The notes beneath the pieces are model-generated. The model made no database searches and had not been told where the DNA came from. It saw nothing but the letters and a program-made list of their open reading frames with translations. The position numbers were made by a program, and so were the translations under genes. Below, in pieces: positions 56,227 to 63,729 of a DNA stretch of 64,000 nt (its first letter is position 1; each line of letters begins with the position of its first letter). Source of the DNA: Gemmatimonas sp. (GTDB lineage Bacteria > Gemmatimonadota > Gemmatimonadetes > Gemmatimonadales > Gemmatimonadaceae); the NCBI RefSeq assembly GCF_027531815.1, contig NZ_JAPZSK010000007.1, forward strand, positions 82,701 through 146,700. Reading direction: 5' to 3'.

Positions 56227-56742
56227 GAAAGATCACCACCACGGCACTCGGCGGCGATCGCGAAAGGAAGCAAACGCTTTCGCTGAGCGTGAATGCAGGC
56301 AAGCGACCCCGTCCTTTCAGGGGAACGCGCTAAATCGCATCACAAATGTCATTGGCGGCATGCTGACGTCGTACTGCAGCGCGACAGGCTCATGGGCAAA
56401 CTCCAAGTGCCCACGGCAAAGTCACTTGCCACGCCGCTGCGGCACTGTCGCGACGGTCCGGTGACGTAACGCCCTGCGCCGGGCGCGGGGGAGGGCGGCG
56501 AAAATCCGCACAAACCTGTGTTTGGTGGAGAACTGATCACGCGTCGCACAAAAGTGATCTCTCGAATGGAAGTCTTGCTCTGTCATGACGTTAGCGCGCG
56601 ACTTGCGCGGCCTCACGAACAGAGGCACCATACCGCCCCGCCGACGGCCTGACCGTGCCCCCATTGCCCTCCGCGCGTGTGCGGATTCAACCGTCGTGCT
56701 TCCGCTGAACCGTCGTCACCGCCCACCCCAGGTGTCCGCCGC
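56227..56742. other. 516-base intergenic region upstream of nrdJ
   Basis: No supported gene lies here. It has hairpins at 56260-56283 (GCGAAAG with CTTTCGC) and at about 56535-56561 (GATCAC with GTGATC). A five-base inverted repeat CAAAC/GTTTG lies at 56511-56524. It probably contains the nrdJ promoter. I looked for a cobalamin riboswitch (B12 box) and for an NrdR box and did not find a convincing match to either. Confidence 0.5.
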
Positions 56743-59700
56743 ATGTCGTTTTCCGCCACGCCCCCGGAAGGATTGGTCACGCTGTCCGCGAATGCGCGGA
56801 CGGTGCTCGAAAAGCGCTATCTCGTAAAGGACAAGTCCGGCACGCCGGTGGAGCGGCCGGAGGACATGTTCTGGCGTGTGGCGACGGTGGTGGCCGAGGC
56901 CGACCGCCGCTACGGGGCGAGTGACGGGGCGGTGCAGGCGCTGGCCGAGGAGTTCTACTTCCTCATGACGCAGCGGCGGTTCGAGCCCAACTCGCCCACC
57001 CTTATGAACGCTGGGCGCCCGTTGGGGCAGCTGAGTGCCTGCTTTGTGCTGCCGGTGGACGATGCGCTGAGCAACGGGCAGAGCGGTATTTACGACACGC
57101 TGCGCAGCATGGCCCTCATTCACCAGAGTGGCGGTGGCACGGGCTTCAGCTTCTCGCGCCTGCGCGCCAAGGGGAGCATGGTGCGCAGCACCACTGGCGT
57201 GGCCAGCGGGCCGGTGAGCTTCATGGAGCTATACGACGGCAGCACCAACGCGGTGAAGCAGGGTGGTACGCGGCGCGGCGCCAACATGGGCATCCTGCGT
57301 GTCGATCACCCCGATGTGCTGGAGTTCATCAAGGCCAAGGAGGACCTCACCAAGATCACCAACTTCAACATCTCGGTGGGGATCACCACGAAGTTCATGG
57401 AGGCCGTGAAGGCCGACACGGACTACGACCTCGTAGACCCGGCCAACGGTCAGGTGTGCGGCCAGTTGCGCGCGCGCGACGTGTGGGACAAGATGATCCT
57501 CGGCGCGTGGCGCACCGGTGAGCCCGGCGTGTTCTTCGTCGATGAGGCGAACCGCTACAACCCGGTGCCGCACCTGGGGCAGTACGAGGCGACCAACCCG
57601 TGTGTCACGGGTGATACGCTTGTGAGCACCACGCAGGGGCTGGTACCCATCGCGCAGCTGTGCGAGAGTGGCGAAGCCACGCCTGTCACGCTCGACGCGC
57701 GCTTCAGCGCCGGGAAAGTGGGCCCGGCCGGTGTGCCGTTCCAGAGCGGCGTGAAGCAGGTGTTCACGGTGGTCACGCGCGAAGGCTACGAGATTCGCGT
57801 GACCGCCGACCACCGGTTCATGACCGCGCGTGGCTGGGTGGAGGCGCAGCATCTGCGCGAAGGTGACGCGCTGCACATCCAAAACACCAAGGGCGGTTTC
57901 GGTACACAAGGCACCTGCGAAGAGGGGCGGGTGCTGGGGTGGCTCATTGCTGACGGGCACATCACCGGCGATAGCGGCCACGGTGCCGTGCTTGGTTTCT
58001 GGGGGAACGATCGCGAGGTGGCGCCAGCTTTCGCACGCGATGTGAACGGTATGCTCGGGGAGGGTGACGGCGCGGGGCGTGCAGTTGGCGTGGTGGATAT
58101 CCCCGCGCGCGATCTGGCGACGGTGAGCAGCACCCGTTTGCGTGCCATGGTAGCCGAGCGCTTCGGCGTCACCGCGGACACGAAGCTCGATCGGGTGCCG
58201 GCGGCGGTGCTGGCCGGCTGCGAAAGCATGCAGCAGGGCTTCCTGCAGGCACTGTTCACGGCCGATGGTCATGTAAGTGGCACACCGGACAAGGGTGTAA
58301 GTGTGCGCCTCACCAGCGTCTCGCTCTCACTCCTCCAGGACGTGCAGCGCATGCTGCTCAACTTCGGGATCGCCTCCCGCCTCTATCGGGAACGTCATGC
58401 GGCCCGCACGGTGGAGTTCAAGGGAGTGGTGTCTGAGTGCCAAGCCGATCACGACCTGGTGATTGGGCGCGACAACGTGCTCCGCTTTGCGGAAGAGATC
58501 GGATTCCTTACACAGGCCAAGAACAGTGCCCTCATCAAGCGCCTCGCCAGCTACGCGGGTCGCGGTCCGTACCGCGAGACGTTCACCGCGCGTTTCGTGC
58601 GTCTCGAGGCGGCGGGCGAGGAGATGGTGTACGACCTCACCGAGCCGCTCACGCACTCGTTCATTGGCAACGGGTTCGTGGTGCATAACTGTGGTGAGCA
58701 GCCGCTTTTGGCGTACGACGTCTGCAATCTTGGCAGCGTGAATGTCGGACACTACGTGCAGAACGGCGTGGTGGACTGGGACGCCATGCGGCGCGACATC
58801 GCGCTCAGCACGCACTTCCTCGACAACATCATCGACGTCAACAAGTACCCGCTCCCCGAGATCGACGCGCTGAGCAAGCGCATCCGCCGCATCGGCCTGG
58901 GTGTGATGGGCTTCGCCGACATGCTGGTGCGGCTGGGTATTCCGTACGACAGCCCCGAGGGTGTGGAGATGGGGCGCAAGGTCATGGAGTTCCTCGACGT
59001 CGAGGGCAAGAAGGAAAGCGAGCGGCTGGCCAAGGATCGTGGCGCGTTCCCCGAGTGGGCGCGGTCCATCTGGGGCCCCGACGAAACGTGTGCGCGTGAT
59101 GCCAACGGGCAGCGCATTCGCCCCATGCAGCTGCTCCGCAACTGCAACGTGACCACGGTGGCGCCCACGGGTACCATCTCCATCATTGCCGGCTGCAGCT
59201 CGGGGCTCGAGCCGCTGTTCGCGGTGGCGTTCATGCGCAACCAGGCAGGCGTGATGATGCCCGACGTGAACGAAGACTTCGTGGCTATCGCGAAGGGCGA
59301 AGGCTGGTATAGCGACCAGCTCATGGAGCGCATTGCCAAGACGGGCAGTGTGAACCACGCGGAAGTGCCGGTACGCTGGCAGAAGGTGTTCAACACGGCG
59401 AACAACATCTCGCCGGAATACCACATCCGCATGCAGGCGGCGTTCCAGCAGTACTGCGACTCGGCCATTTCCAAGACCACCAACTTCGCGCACACGGCCA
59501 GCGTGGAGGATGTGCGGGCCATTTACGAGCTGGCGTACGATATGAAGTGCAAGGGTGTGACCGTGTACCGCGACGGCTCGCGCGACGGGCAGGTACTGAG
59601 CACCGGCGCCACCGCCGACGCGGCGGCCAAGCGTGACGGCGCGGCGCCTGCCGCGGTGGCTCCGGCGGCTGGCGCTGCGGCCGAAGCGAAGCCGGAGGCC

Positions 59701-60435
59701 GAGAGGCAGGCGGCGGCGCTGCGTCGTGAGATTGGCGAGTTGCAGGGCACCATCGCCGAGCTGCAGAGCGAACTCGATCGCACGAAGAAGGCGCTGTTCA
59801 GCGCCGAGGCGGAGAACGCGAACCGTCGTGGCAAGCGGTCGCGCCCCGAGGTGATGCGTGGCACCACGTACCGCAAGGACACGCCGCTCGGCACGATGTT
59901 CGTGAACATCACCGAAGACGAGAAAGGGCAGCCGTTCGAGGTGTTCCTCAACCTCGGCAAGGCGGGCGGTTCGGCCATGGCCGACGCCGAGGCGATTGGC
60001 CGTCTCATTTCGCTCGCGCTGCGCAGCGGCATTTCCATGCAGGAGATCCATCGTCAGCTGCGCGGTATTTCGTCTGATCGCGCCGTGGGGCTGGGCCCCA
60101 ACAAGGTGCTCTCGTTGCCCGACGCGGTGGGTATTGCGTTGGAGCAGTGGTGGCGGGAGAAGCAGGGGGTGCAGCAGGACCTGCTGAACGGCGGTCAGAG
60201 TGCGGCGGTGCAGGGGGTGCCGTCATCGTCGGTGCCCACCCCGGCTGCGGGAGTGAACATTACCCGTCCGCCGCTGGCGGTTGAGCCGCAGGCGGTGAGC
60301 GTGCAGCCGCAGATCGATTTCGGCAATGTGGGCGGCGAGGTGTTCATGGGCACCTGTCCCGACTGCGGCTCACAGCTGGAGTTCGCGGAAGGGTGCGTGA
60401 AGTGTCACGTGTGCGGGTTTAGTGAGTGCGGGTGA
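56743..60435 (+). CDS. nrdJ: B12-dependent (class II) ribonucleotide reductase precursor with intein
   Basis: The 1230-residue precursor makes deoxyribonucleotides using adenosylcobalamin. Exteins have FEPNSPTLMNAG near 81, QSGGGTGFSFSRLR near 128, QGGTRRGANMG near 171, the catalytic N-P / C-G-E split by the intein, CNLGS near 663 and APTGTISIIAGCSSG near 809. After about 950 there is an Ala/Glu-rich coiled coil, then the TSCPD domain (GTTYRKDTPLGTMFVN near 1042), and at the end a zinc ribbon (CPDCG ... CHVCGFSECG). After splicing it should be 867 residues. The ATG at 56743 begins MSFSATPPEGL; the longer open frame adds 22 codons without family similarity. Confidence 0.95.
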   Translation: MSFSATPPEGLVTLSANARTVLEKRYLVKDKSGTPVERPEDMFWRVATVVAEADRRYGASDGAVQALAEEFYFLMTQRRFEPNSPTLMNAGRPLGQLSACFVLPVDDALSNGQSGIYDTLRSMALIHQSGGGTGFSFSRLRAKGSMVRSTTGVASGPVSFMELYDGSTNAVKQGGTRRGANMGILRVDHPDVLEFIKAKEDLTKITNFNISVGITTKFMEAVKADTDYDLVDPANGQVCGQLRARDVWDKMILGAWRTGEPGVFFVDEANRYNPVPHLGQYEATNPCVTGDTLVSTTQGLVPIAQLCESGEATPVTLDARFSAGKVGPAGVPFQSGVKQVFTVVTREGYEIRVTADHRFMTARGWVEAQHLREGDALHIQNTKGGFGTQGTCEEGRVLGWLIADGHITGDSGHGAVLGFWGNDREVAPAFARDVNGMLGEGDGAGRAVGVVDIPARDLATVSSTRLRAMVAERFGVTADTKLDRVPAAVLAGCESMQQGFLQALFTADGHVSGTPDKGVSVRLTSVSLSLLQDVQRMLLNFGIASRLYRERHAARTVEFKGVVSECQADHDLVIGRDNVLRFAEEIGFLTQAKNSALIKRLASYAGRGPYRETFTARFVRLEAAGEEMVYDLTEPLTHSFIGNGFVVHNCGEQPLLAYDVCNLGSVNVGHYVQNGVVDWDAMRRDIALSTHFLDNIIDVNKYPLPEIDALSKRIRRIGLGVMGFADMLVRLGIPYDSPEGVEMGRKVMEFLDVEGKKESERLAKDRGAFPEWARSIWGPDETCARDANGQRIRPMQLLRNCNVTTVAPTGTISIIAGCSSGLEPLFAVAFMRNQAGVMMPDVNEDFVAIAKGEGWYSDQLMERIAKTGSVNHAEVPVRWQKVFNTANNISPEYHIRMQAAFQQYCDSAISKTTNFAHTASVEDVRAIYELAYDMKCKGVTVYRDGSRDGQVLSTGATADAAAKRDGAAPAAVAPAAGAAAEAKPEAERQAAALRREIGELQGTIAELQSELDRTKKALFSAEAENANRRGKRSRPEVMRGTTYRKDTPLGTMFVNITEDEKGQPFEVFLNLGKAGGSAMADAEAIGRLISLALRSGISMQEIHRQLRGISSDRAVGLGPNKVLSLPDAVGIALEQWWREKQGVQQDLLNGGQSAAVQGVPSSSVPTPAAGVNITRPPLAVEPQAVSVQPQIDFGNVGGEVFMGTCPDCGSQLEFAEGCVKCHVCGFSECG
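57601..58689 (+). mobile_element. Intein with LAGLIDADG homing endonuclease motifs inside nrdJ
   Basis: Codons 287-649 of nrdJ form a 363-residue intein. It begins CVTGDTLV (block A), has TADHRF in block B (T-x-x-H), a two-motif endonuclease with LGWLIADGHI near 400 and ALFTADGHV near 503, VYDLTEPLTHSF as block F, and ends GNGFVVHN with Cys650 as the +1 residue. All splicing residues look intact: Cys1, block B His, penultimate His, terminal Asn and +1 Cys. The insertion lies between N-P and the C-G-E of the active site, so the +1 cysteine is also the catalytic thiyl cysteine. Without splicing the enzyme would not be made in active form. Confidence 0.93.
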
Positions 60436-60593
60436 GGCGGCTCCCTGAATTACCTGCGGATTGAATAGACGACGCGCCGCTGGCCACTGCTGGCGGCGGG
60501 TCCGTGTTTGGCAGGCGTTTCGTTGCGTTGCTTCGCGTGCGAGGCTGGGACGCATGCGGGTAGCGGCGTGTGCGCTCTCGGCGTAATTTGGCG
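60436..60593. other. nrdJ 3' flank and left border of the cassette array
   Basis: No supported gene. A short GC stem (CGCCGC at 60475-60480 with GCGGCG at 60493-60498) lies 40 bases after the nrdJ stop and may be part of a terminator. The region ends in TTTGGCGTTAGAC at 60587-60599, the first GCGTT site of the array. I see no paired R'' box for this site, so it could be the attI side or a broken attC. Confidence 0.5.
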
Positions 60594-60611
60594 TTAGACT
60601 GCATTATTCGC

Positions 60612-60776
60612 AGTCTAGCACTGCGGGGGCGCTGGCATTCGAAGTGTCGCAAGTCATTGATTGATCGAACGATGACGGGCTGCCCCCGAGTGTCAGGGCT
60701 CTGGATTAGACTGCAGAATTTCGCTGCCTAAGGCCGTGCTCTGCAGCGATCCCCTGCAGTCCAATCAGCGTTAGAT
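60612..60776 (+). other. Possible attC site, weak, no gene in cassette
   Basis: The GCAGTCTAGC box at 60610-60619 nearly matches the reverse complement of the preceding site GTTAGACTGC (60593-60602), with one mismatch. The 3' end is the clear GCGTTAGAT at 60768-60776. Between them a stem of GATTAGACTGCAG (60704-60716) with CTGCAGTCCAATC (60754-60766) is visible, one mismatch. The cassette it would close (60594-60770) has room for little but the site itself. It may be a remnant or part of an attI-like site. Confidence 0.45.
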
Positions 60777-61161
60777 GGCGATAAAGATGAGGTGTAGTTC
60801 TGCGATGAGCCCTCGGATCCGATACGCGTTTTTGCTAGTGGCAGTCCTCTCTGTCGCAGGGAGTGCGGCCGGGTGTGGACTCATCACGACCGGCTGTGAC
60901 GCCGACCTCAGAATGCGGGTGTCACCGACAGAGAAGACTCTGGCCGTCGGCGAGAGCTTCACCGCCAAGTTGCAGTTCCTCGGCTGCGGCGGGACTCGCT
61001 CATTGAGCGACGTCATTATCTGGGCAGCCACGGATACGGCCGTCGTCCGCGTCCATCCTACATCCGGGCTCGTCACCGGGCGCCTGGCTGGCCAGACCCA
61101 AGTCATCGGCTCCGGCAAGACGTATGGAACGGGCGCCCTCATACCCGTTACGGTCAGGTAA
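60775..61161 (+). CDS. Cassette gene: Ig-like (BIG2-type) lipoprotein
   Basis: The 128-residue protein has a signal peptide with a lipobox ending SAAGC near residues 30-34. It is followed by an Ig-like domain: RVSPTEKTLAVGESFTAKL near 47, VIIWAATDTAVVRVH near 80, SGLVTGRLAGQTQVI near 96 and a final VTVR strand. This is the pattern of bacterial Ig-like group 2 domains. The ATG at 60775 overlaps the first site's R' box (GTTAGATG), so the gene sits at the very front of its cassette; inner ATGs at 60787 and 60805 are also possible. The role is unknown. Confidence 0.7.
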   Translation: MAIKMRCSSAMSPRIRYAFLLVAVLSVAGSAAGCGLITTGCDADLRMRVSPTEKTLAVGESFTAKLQFLGCGGTRSLSDVIIWAATDTAVVRVHPTSGLVTGRLAGQTQVIGSGKTYGTGALIPVTVR

Positions 61162-61173
61162 CGCGCACCCGCC

Positions 61174-61272
61174 ACCTAGCGATGGCATGAAGTAGACAGC
61201 CGGTCTGCGGAATGCGGCGGCTGCGCCGCCGCACTTATTGGGCCCGACTGCAGCTTATGCCGGGCGTTAGAT
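61174..61272 (+). other. attC site 1
   Basis: R'' is the degenerate ACCTAGC (61174-61180) and R' is GTTAGAT (61266-61272). In between, GCATGAAGTAGACAG (61185-61199) pairs with CTGCAGCTTATGC (61249-61261) leaving one G and one A unpaired, the expected L''/L' asymmetry. The R'' box differs at two places from the reverse complement of the cassette start. Confidence 0.7.
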
Positions 61273-61296
61273 GCGCTTCCCAATCGAGAGAACTGA

Positions 61297-61839
61297 ATGA
61301 GCGTCACCTCAGATCCCTTCCTTCGGCCCGCAAATCCGCGACCATTCCGAGAGCGCTTTTCGTTCTCCGAGGACCGCCAGCCGCTCGTCGCGCGTGCCAG
61401 TGCGGCGCTGCCGGCCCCGCGTCCCATCGGCGCGCGGATCTTGGCGCGGGCGCTGGTGATCGGTGCCGCTGGACTGCTGGCGCTGCGCGCGATCGGCGGA
61501 TGGATCGCCGAACCGCTCTCGCCCGCGACCGCGGCGGCGCCCACGTGGAGCGTCGAGGTCTCCAGCACGTCGTCCAGCTCAGTCTTGGCGTTCGCCTACA
61601 GTCGCGAATCCGGCGCGCATCTGCTCCGCGTTCCCGGGCGCGTCGCGGAGCAGAATCGGCGCGTCATTCCCGCCAAGATCGCTGCCGGCGACTTGCATCT
61701 GATCTCGCTCGGCTGGGGCCAACTAGATGTGCGTGGTCGTGGTCCGCGTGGATCACACCTCAAATCCTACAGCGCCACCGCACGACCTGTGACCGTGTTT
61801 GATCATCCCGATGGCACGGGTGTACGCACCGCCTGGTAA
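61297..61839 (+). CDS. Cassette gene: unknown single-helix protein
   Basis: The 180-residue product has one membrane helix near residues 52-68 (LARALVIGAAGLLALRAIGG). A Pro- and Arg-rich N-terminus precedes it and about 110 residues follow, predicted to be outside the cytoplasm; this part has beta-like segments (TWSVEVSSTSSSSVLAFAY, HLLRVPGRV). I do not recognise a family. It lies in its own cassette and starts 31 bases after the recombination point; it ends 7 bases before the next attC R'' box. Confidence 0.6.
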   Translation: MSVTSDPFLRPANPRPFRERFSFSEDRQPLVARASAALPAPRPIGARILARALVIGAAGLLALRAIGGWIAEPLSPATAAAPTWSVEVSSTSSSSVLAFAYSRESGAHLLRVPGRVAEQNRRVIPAKIAAGDLHLISLGWGQLDVRGRGPRGSHLKSYSATARPVTVFDHPDGTGVRTAW

Positions 61840-61846
61840 ACGGCGC

Positions 61847-61954
61847 ATCTAACGGATCGCTGCTGCCGACGGGGCTGATCAAGGAGTGCGACTGGCTCGC
61901 TTCGCTCGCCTGTCGCATTATCATCAGGCCCCGCGGCAGATCTTTGCGTTCGGT
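61847..61954 (+). other. attC site 2
   Basis: R'' is a perfect ATCTAAC (61847-61853), R' is GTTCGGT (61948-61954). CTGCTGCCGACGGGGC at 61861-61876 pairs with GCCCCGCGGCAG (61928-61939) with one A and one G unpaired on the first side. The 10 bases CGCATCTAAC before the site exactly match the reverse complement of this cassette's start GTTAGATGCG. The central part (CTGGCTCGCTTCGCTCGCCTG) is shared with attC site 3. Confidence 0.88.
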
Positions 61955-61983
61955 GGGCCGAGCCAAATGAGGTTAGATTTTGG

Positions 61984-61990
61984 AAGGAGG
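61984..61990 (+). promoter_or_regulatory. Strong ribosome-binding site of hicB
   Basis: AAGGAGG sits eight bases before the hicB ATG at 61999. It is the strongest such site seen in this window and supports expression of this cassette pair from its own translation signals. The AT-rich stretch before it (TTAGATTTT) could hold a -10 box, which is inference. Confidence 0.7.
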
Positions 61991-61998
61991 ATATTCCG

Positions 61999-62196
61999 AT
62001 GACTTACAAGGTTGCGATCGCGCACGACGAAGATGGCGTCAGCGTCTGGGTTCCTGGACTGCCGGGGTGTTGGTCCCAAGGAGCCACCGAGGCTGAGGCG
62101 TTGTCGAACATTCAGGTGGCCATCGCCGAGTACTTGGCTGTTCGTGACGACTTGCTGCTCGGGGCGGATGTGCGCGAAGTCGAAGTCGCGGCGTAG
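61999..62196 (+). CDS. hicB: Cassette gene: HicB antitoxin
   Basis: The 65-residue protein is a HicB-type antitoxin (partial RNase H fold) with DEDGVSVWVPGLPGCWSQGATEAEALSNI near the start, the GCWSQG and EAL pattern of the family. It has no visible C-terminal DNA-binding domain, so it is of the short HicB class. HicA follows five bases later. Order is antitoxin then toxin, unlike hicAB in many loci. Probably keeps the cassette stable. Confidence 0.88.
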   Translation: MTYKVAIAHDEDGVSVWVPGLPGCWSQGATEAEALSNIQVAIAEYLAVRDDLLLGADVREVEVAA

Positions 62197-62201
62197 GACA
62201 C

Positions 62202-62414
62202 GTGGGTCGGATTCCGGGCGTTAATCACCTCGACGCGATCCGCGCGCTGGAAAAGGCGGGGTTTCGGGTGGTGCGCCAAGGTAAGCACGCGGTCATGTCC
62301 GATGGCCAGCGCATCCTCACGATCCCGCGGCACAACCCGATCAATGCGTTTACGCTCGGGGGTATTGTTCGTGACGCGGGGCTCACGCCTGAGGCCTTTC
62401 GCGAACTGCTGTAG
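62202..62414 (+). CDS. hicA: Cassette gene: HicA mRNA interferase toxin
   Basis: The 70-residue product has the HicA double-stranded-RNA-binding-like fold with ALEKAGFRVVRQGKHAVM near 15-32, the histidine in GKH being the catalytic one, and PRHNPINAFTLGGIVRDAGL near 43. The start is GTG at 62202. HicA toxins cleave mRNA when not blocked by HicB. The stop is seven bases before the attC R'' box. Confidence 0.9.
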   Translation: MGRIPGVNHLDAIRALEKAGFRVVRQGKHAVMSDGQRILTIPRHNPINAFTLGGIVRDAGLTPEAFRELL

Positions 62415-62420
62415 TGCGCC

Positions 62421-62527
62421 ACCGAACGATCGCTGCTGCGGACGGGGCTGGCGGTGGATGGCGGCTGGCTCGCTTCGCTCGCCTGCCGCACTGTAATCAG
62501 GCCCCGCCGCAGAGCATGGCGTTAGGC
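62421..62527 (+). other. attC site 3
   Basis: R'' is ACCGAAC (62421-62427), R' is GTTAGGC (62521-62527). The nine bases CCACCGAAC before the site match the reverse complement of the cassette start GTTCGGTGG. GCTGCTGCGGACGGGGC (62432-62448) pairs with GCCCCGCCGCAGAGC (62501-62515) with one G and one A unpaired, a classic attC feature. The central part is nearly the same as in attC site 2. Confidence 0.92.
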
Positions 62528-62592
62528 AGATGTTGAACCATTCCTCGATGCAATCGAAACCGCAGCCCAGAGGTGAAACTCGCGGGGAACCA

Positions 62593-62967
62593 ATGACCCG
62601 TGTCAGAGCGACCTCGCTTCTCGCAGGCATCGGAGGCGGTGTCGGGTTCGTGATCGGCACAGTCTTGCTAGCCGCACTTCAGGTGAGCGCGCCAGGTGGC
62701 TTCAATTGGGCTGTCGATATTCCGTTCGGCATGATGTTCGGCGGCACGTTTGGGGCCGCCGTCGGTGCGGTCGGGGCCCCCGCCATGACGTGGCTGTTAC
62801 TCCGACACGTGCCGCTCAATCGCGCGATCCTGCTTTGCGCCCTCGGCACGGTTGGCGGCGCATTGATCGGCATGGCGGCGTCTGGTCGGCCGGTGATCGG
62901 GGGTTGTACGGGATTCGTGCTCGCCGCAGTCGTGATGCGGATAGTTTATCGAGGCAAGACTGCCTAA
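62593..62967 (+). CDS. Cassette gene: small membrane protein
   Basis: Read from the ATG at 62593 (MTRVRATSLLAG) this is a 124-residue protein with four predicted membrane helices (about 7-27, 36-58, 66-84 and 92-112). It is rich in Gly, Ala and Val, with no other motif. The frame is open from 62530, giving 21 more residues that are polar and less likely to be real. Its stop codon TAA lies inside the R'' box GCCTAAC of its own attC site, so the cassette is as compact as possible. Confidence 0.65.
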   Translation: MTRVRATSLLAGIGGGVGFVIGTVLLAALQVSAPGGFNWAVDIPFGMMFGGTFGAAVGAVGAPAMTWLLLRHVPLNRAILLCALGTVGGALIGMAASGRPVIGGCTGFVLAAVVMRIVYRGKTA

Positions 62968-63086
62968 CGGCAGCGTTGCTGCTGACATCGCAATTCGGTG
63001 CGCGGCAGGCGGGCGCCGCGCTGGCGCACGCCGCCCGTCCGACCGAATTCCAGGATGCGCTGCAACAGAACGCTGTGGCGTTATGC
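62962..63086 (+). other. attC site 4
   Basis: R'' is GCCTAAC (62962-62968), R' is GTTATGC (63080-63086). TGCCTAAC matches the reverse complement of the cassette start GTTAGGCA. CAGCGTTGCTG at 62971-62981 pairs with CAGAACGCTG (63066-63075), one G unpaired. The apical part GCGGGCGCCGCGC... is also palindromic. The stop codon of the membrane-protein gene lies within R''. Confidence 0.85.
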
Positions 63087-63128
63087 CGACGCAATCCTCT
63101 TCTGTCTTCCCTCACTTGGTTCGCGCGC

Positions 63129-63509
63129 ATGGGCCGTGTCCTCTCAGTCTGCCTATTCGTCGTCGGGGTCATTCACCTGCTGCCGCTTGCCGGTGTACTG
63201 GGGGCATCGCGCCTCTCCGCGCTCTACGGGATTGCGGTGGCCGAGCCGAACGTTGAGCTGCTGCTCCGTCACCGGGCAGTTCTATTCGGTGTGCTAGGCG
63301 GCCTGTGCATCGCCGCGGCGTTTCGGCCAGCGCTGCAGGGCTTTATGCTCGCAGCCGCCGCGACGAGCGTGGTAAGCTTCCTGTTCCTCGCTCGCGCCGT
63401 GGGTGGGTACAACGCCCAAGTAGGCCGGGTAGTCACGGCGGACTGGGTCGCTCTGGCCGCCCTCGCACTCGGTGCGGTCGCGTACTGGCGGATCCGTGGC
63501 GCTGCGTGA
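63129..63509 (+). CDS. Cassette gene: small four-helix membrane protein
   Basis: The 126-residue protein has four predicted membrane helices (about 2-20, 46-60, 66-84, 103-120). It carries RHRAVLFGVLGG near 46, FRPALQG near 66 and VGGYNAQVGRVVTADW near 90. The family occurs widely in proteobacterial genomes and is often misnamed as phosphopantetheine adenylyltransferase, which is not supported by the sequence. The ATG at 63129 follows the site 4 end by 43 bases. The frame is open upstream, but that runs through attC site 4. Confidence 0.7.
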   Translation: MGRVLSVCLFVVGVIHLLPLAGVLGASRLSALYGIAVAEPNVELLLRHRAVLFGVLGGLCIAAAFRPALQGFMLAAAATSVVSFLFLARAVGGYNAQVGRVVTADWVALAALALGAVAYWRIRGAA

Positions 63510-63729
63510 CCGGCCCGGTCCGGGTCTGTGGCGACCGCGGCCGAGCGTTGCATTGCATCTGACATAGCGGCCCACACATCGTACTCGGCGCAATCCTCCA
63601 CAGGAACCGCTTAGTAGGTGTACTGTGGCCATATACCGACGGGAGAGCACTGAACCACGAAGAGGTCGGCAATCACGATGGAACCACGGCGAGGGTACTG
63701 TCGACTGGGTCACGCCCAGCCGAGCTACC
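63510..63729. other. Non-coding tail of cassette 5
   Basis: About 220 bases follow the membrane-protein stop before the next R'' box. I see no supported gene in it. It contains the R''-like GACATAGCGGCC near 63560-63572, which may be a mutated attC remnant, since it nearly matches the reverse complement of the cassette start GTTATGCCG. Confidence 0.4.

Noticed and set aside
56588..56596. GACGTTAGCG as an extra integron half site
   Set aside because: It lacks the GCGTT core, has no paired R'' box and no stem, and lies inside the nrdJ upstream region.
56227..56742. Cobalamin riboswitch or NrdR box before nrdJ
   Set aside because: A B12-dependent enzyme made this likely, but no B12 box or matching core was found, and the CAAAC/GTTTG repeat at 56511-56524 is too unlike the NrdR consensus.
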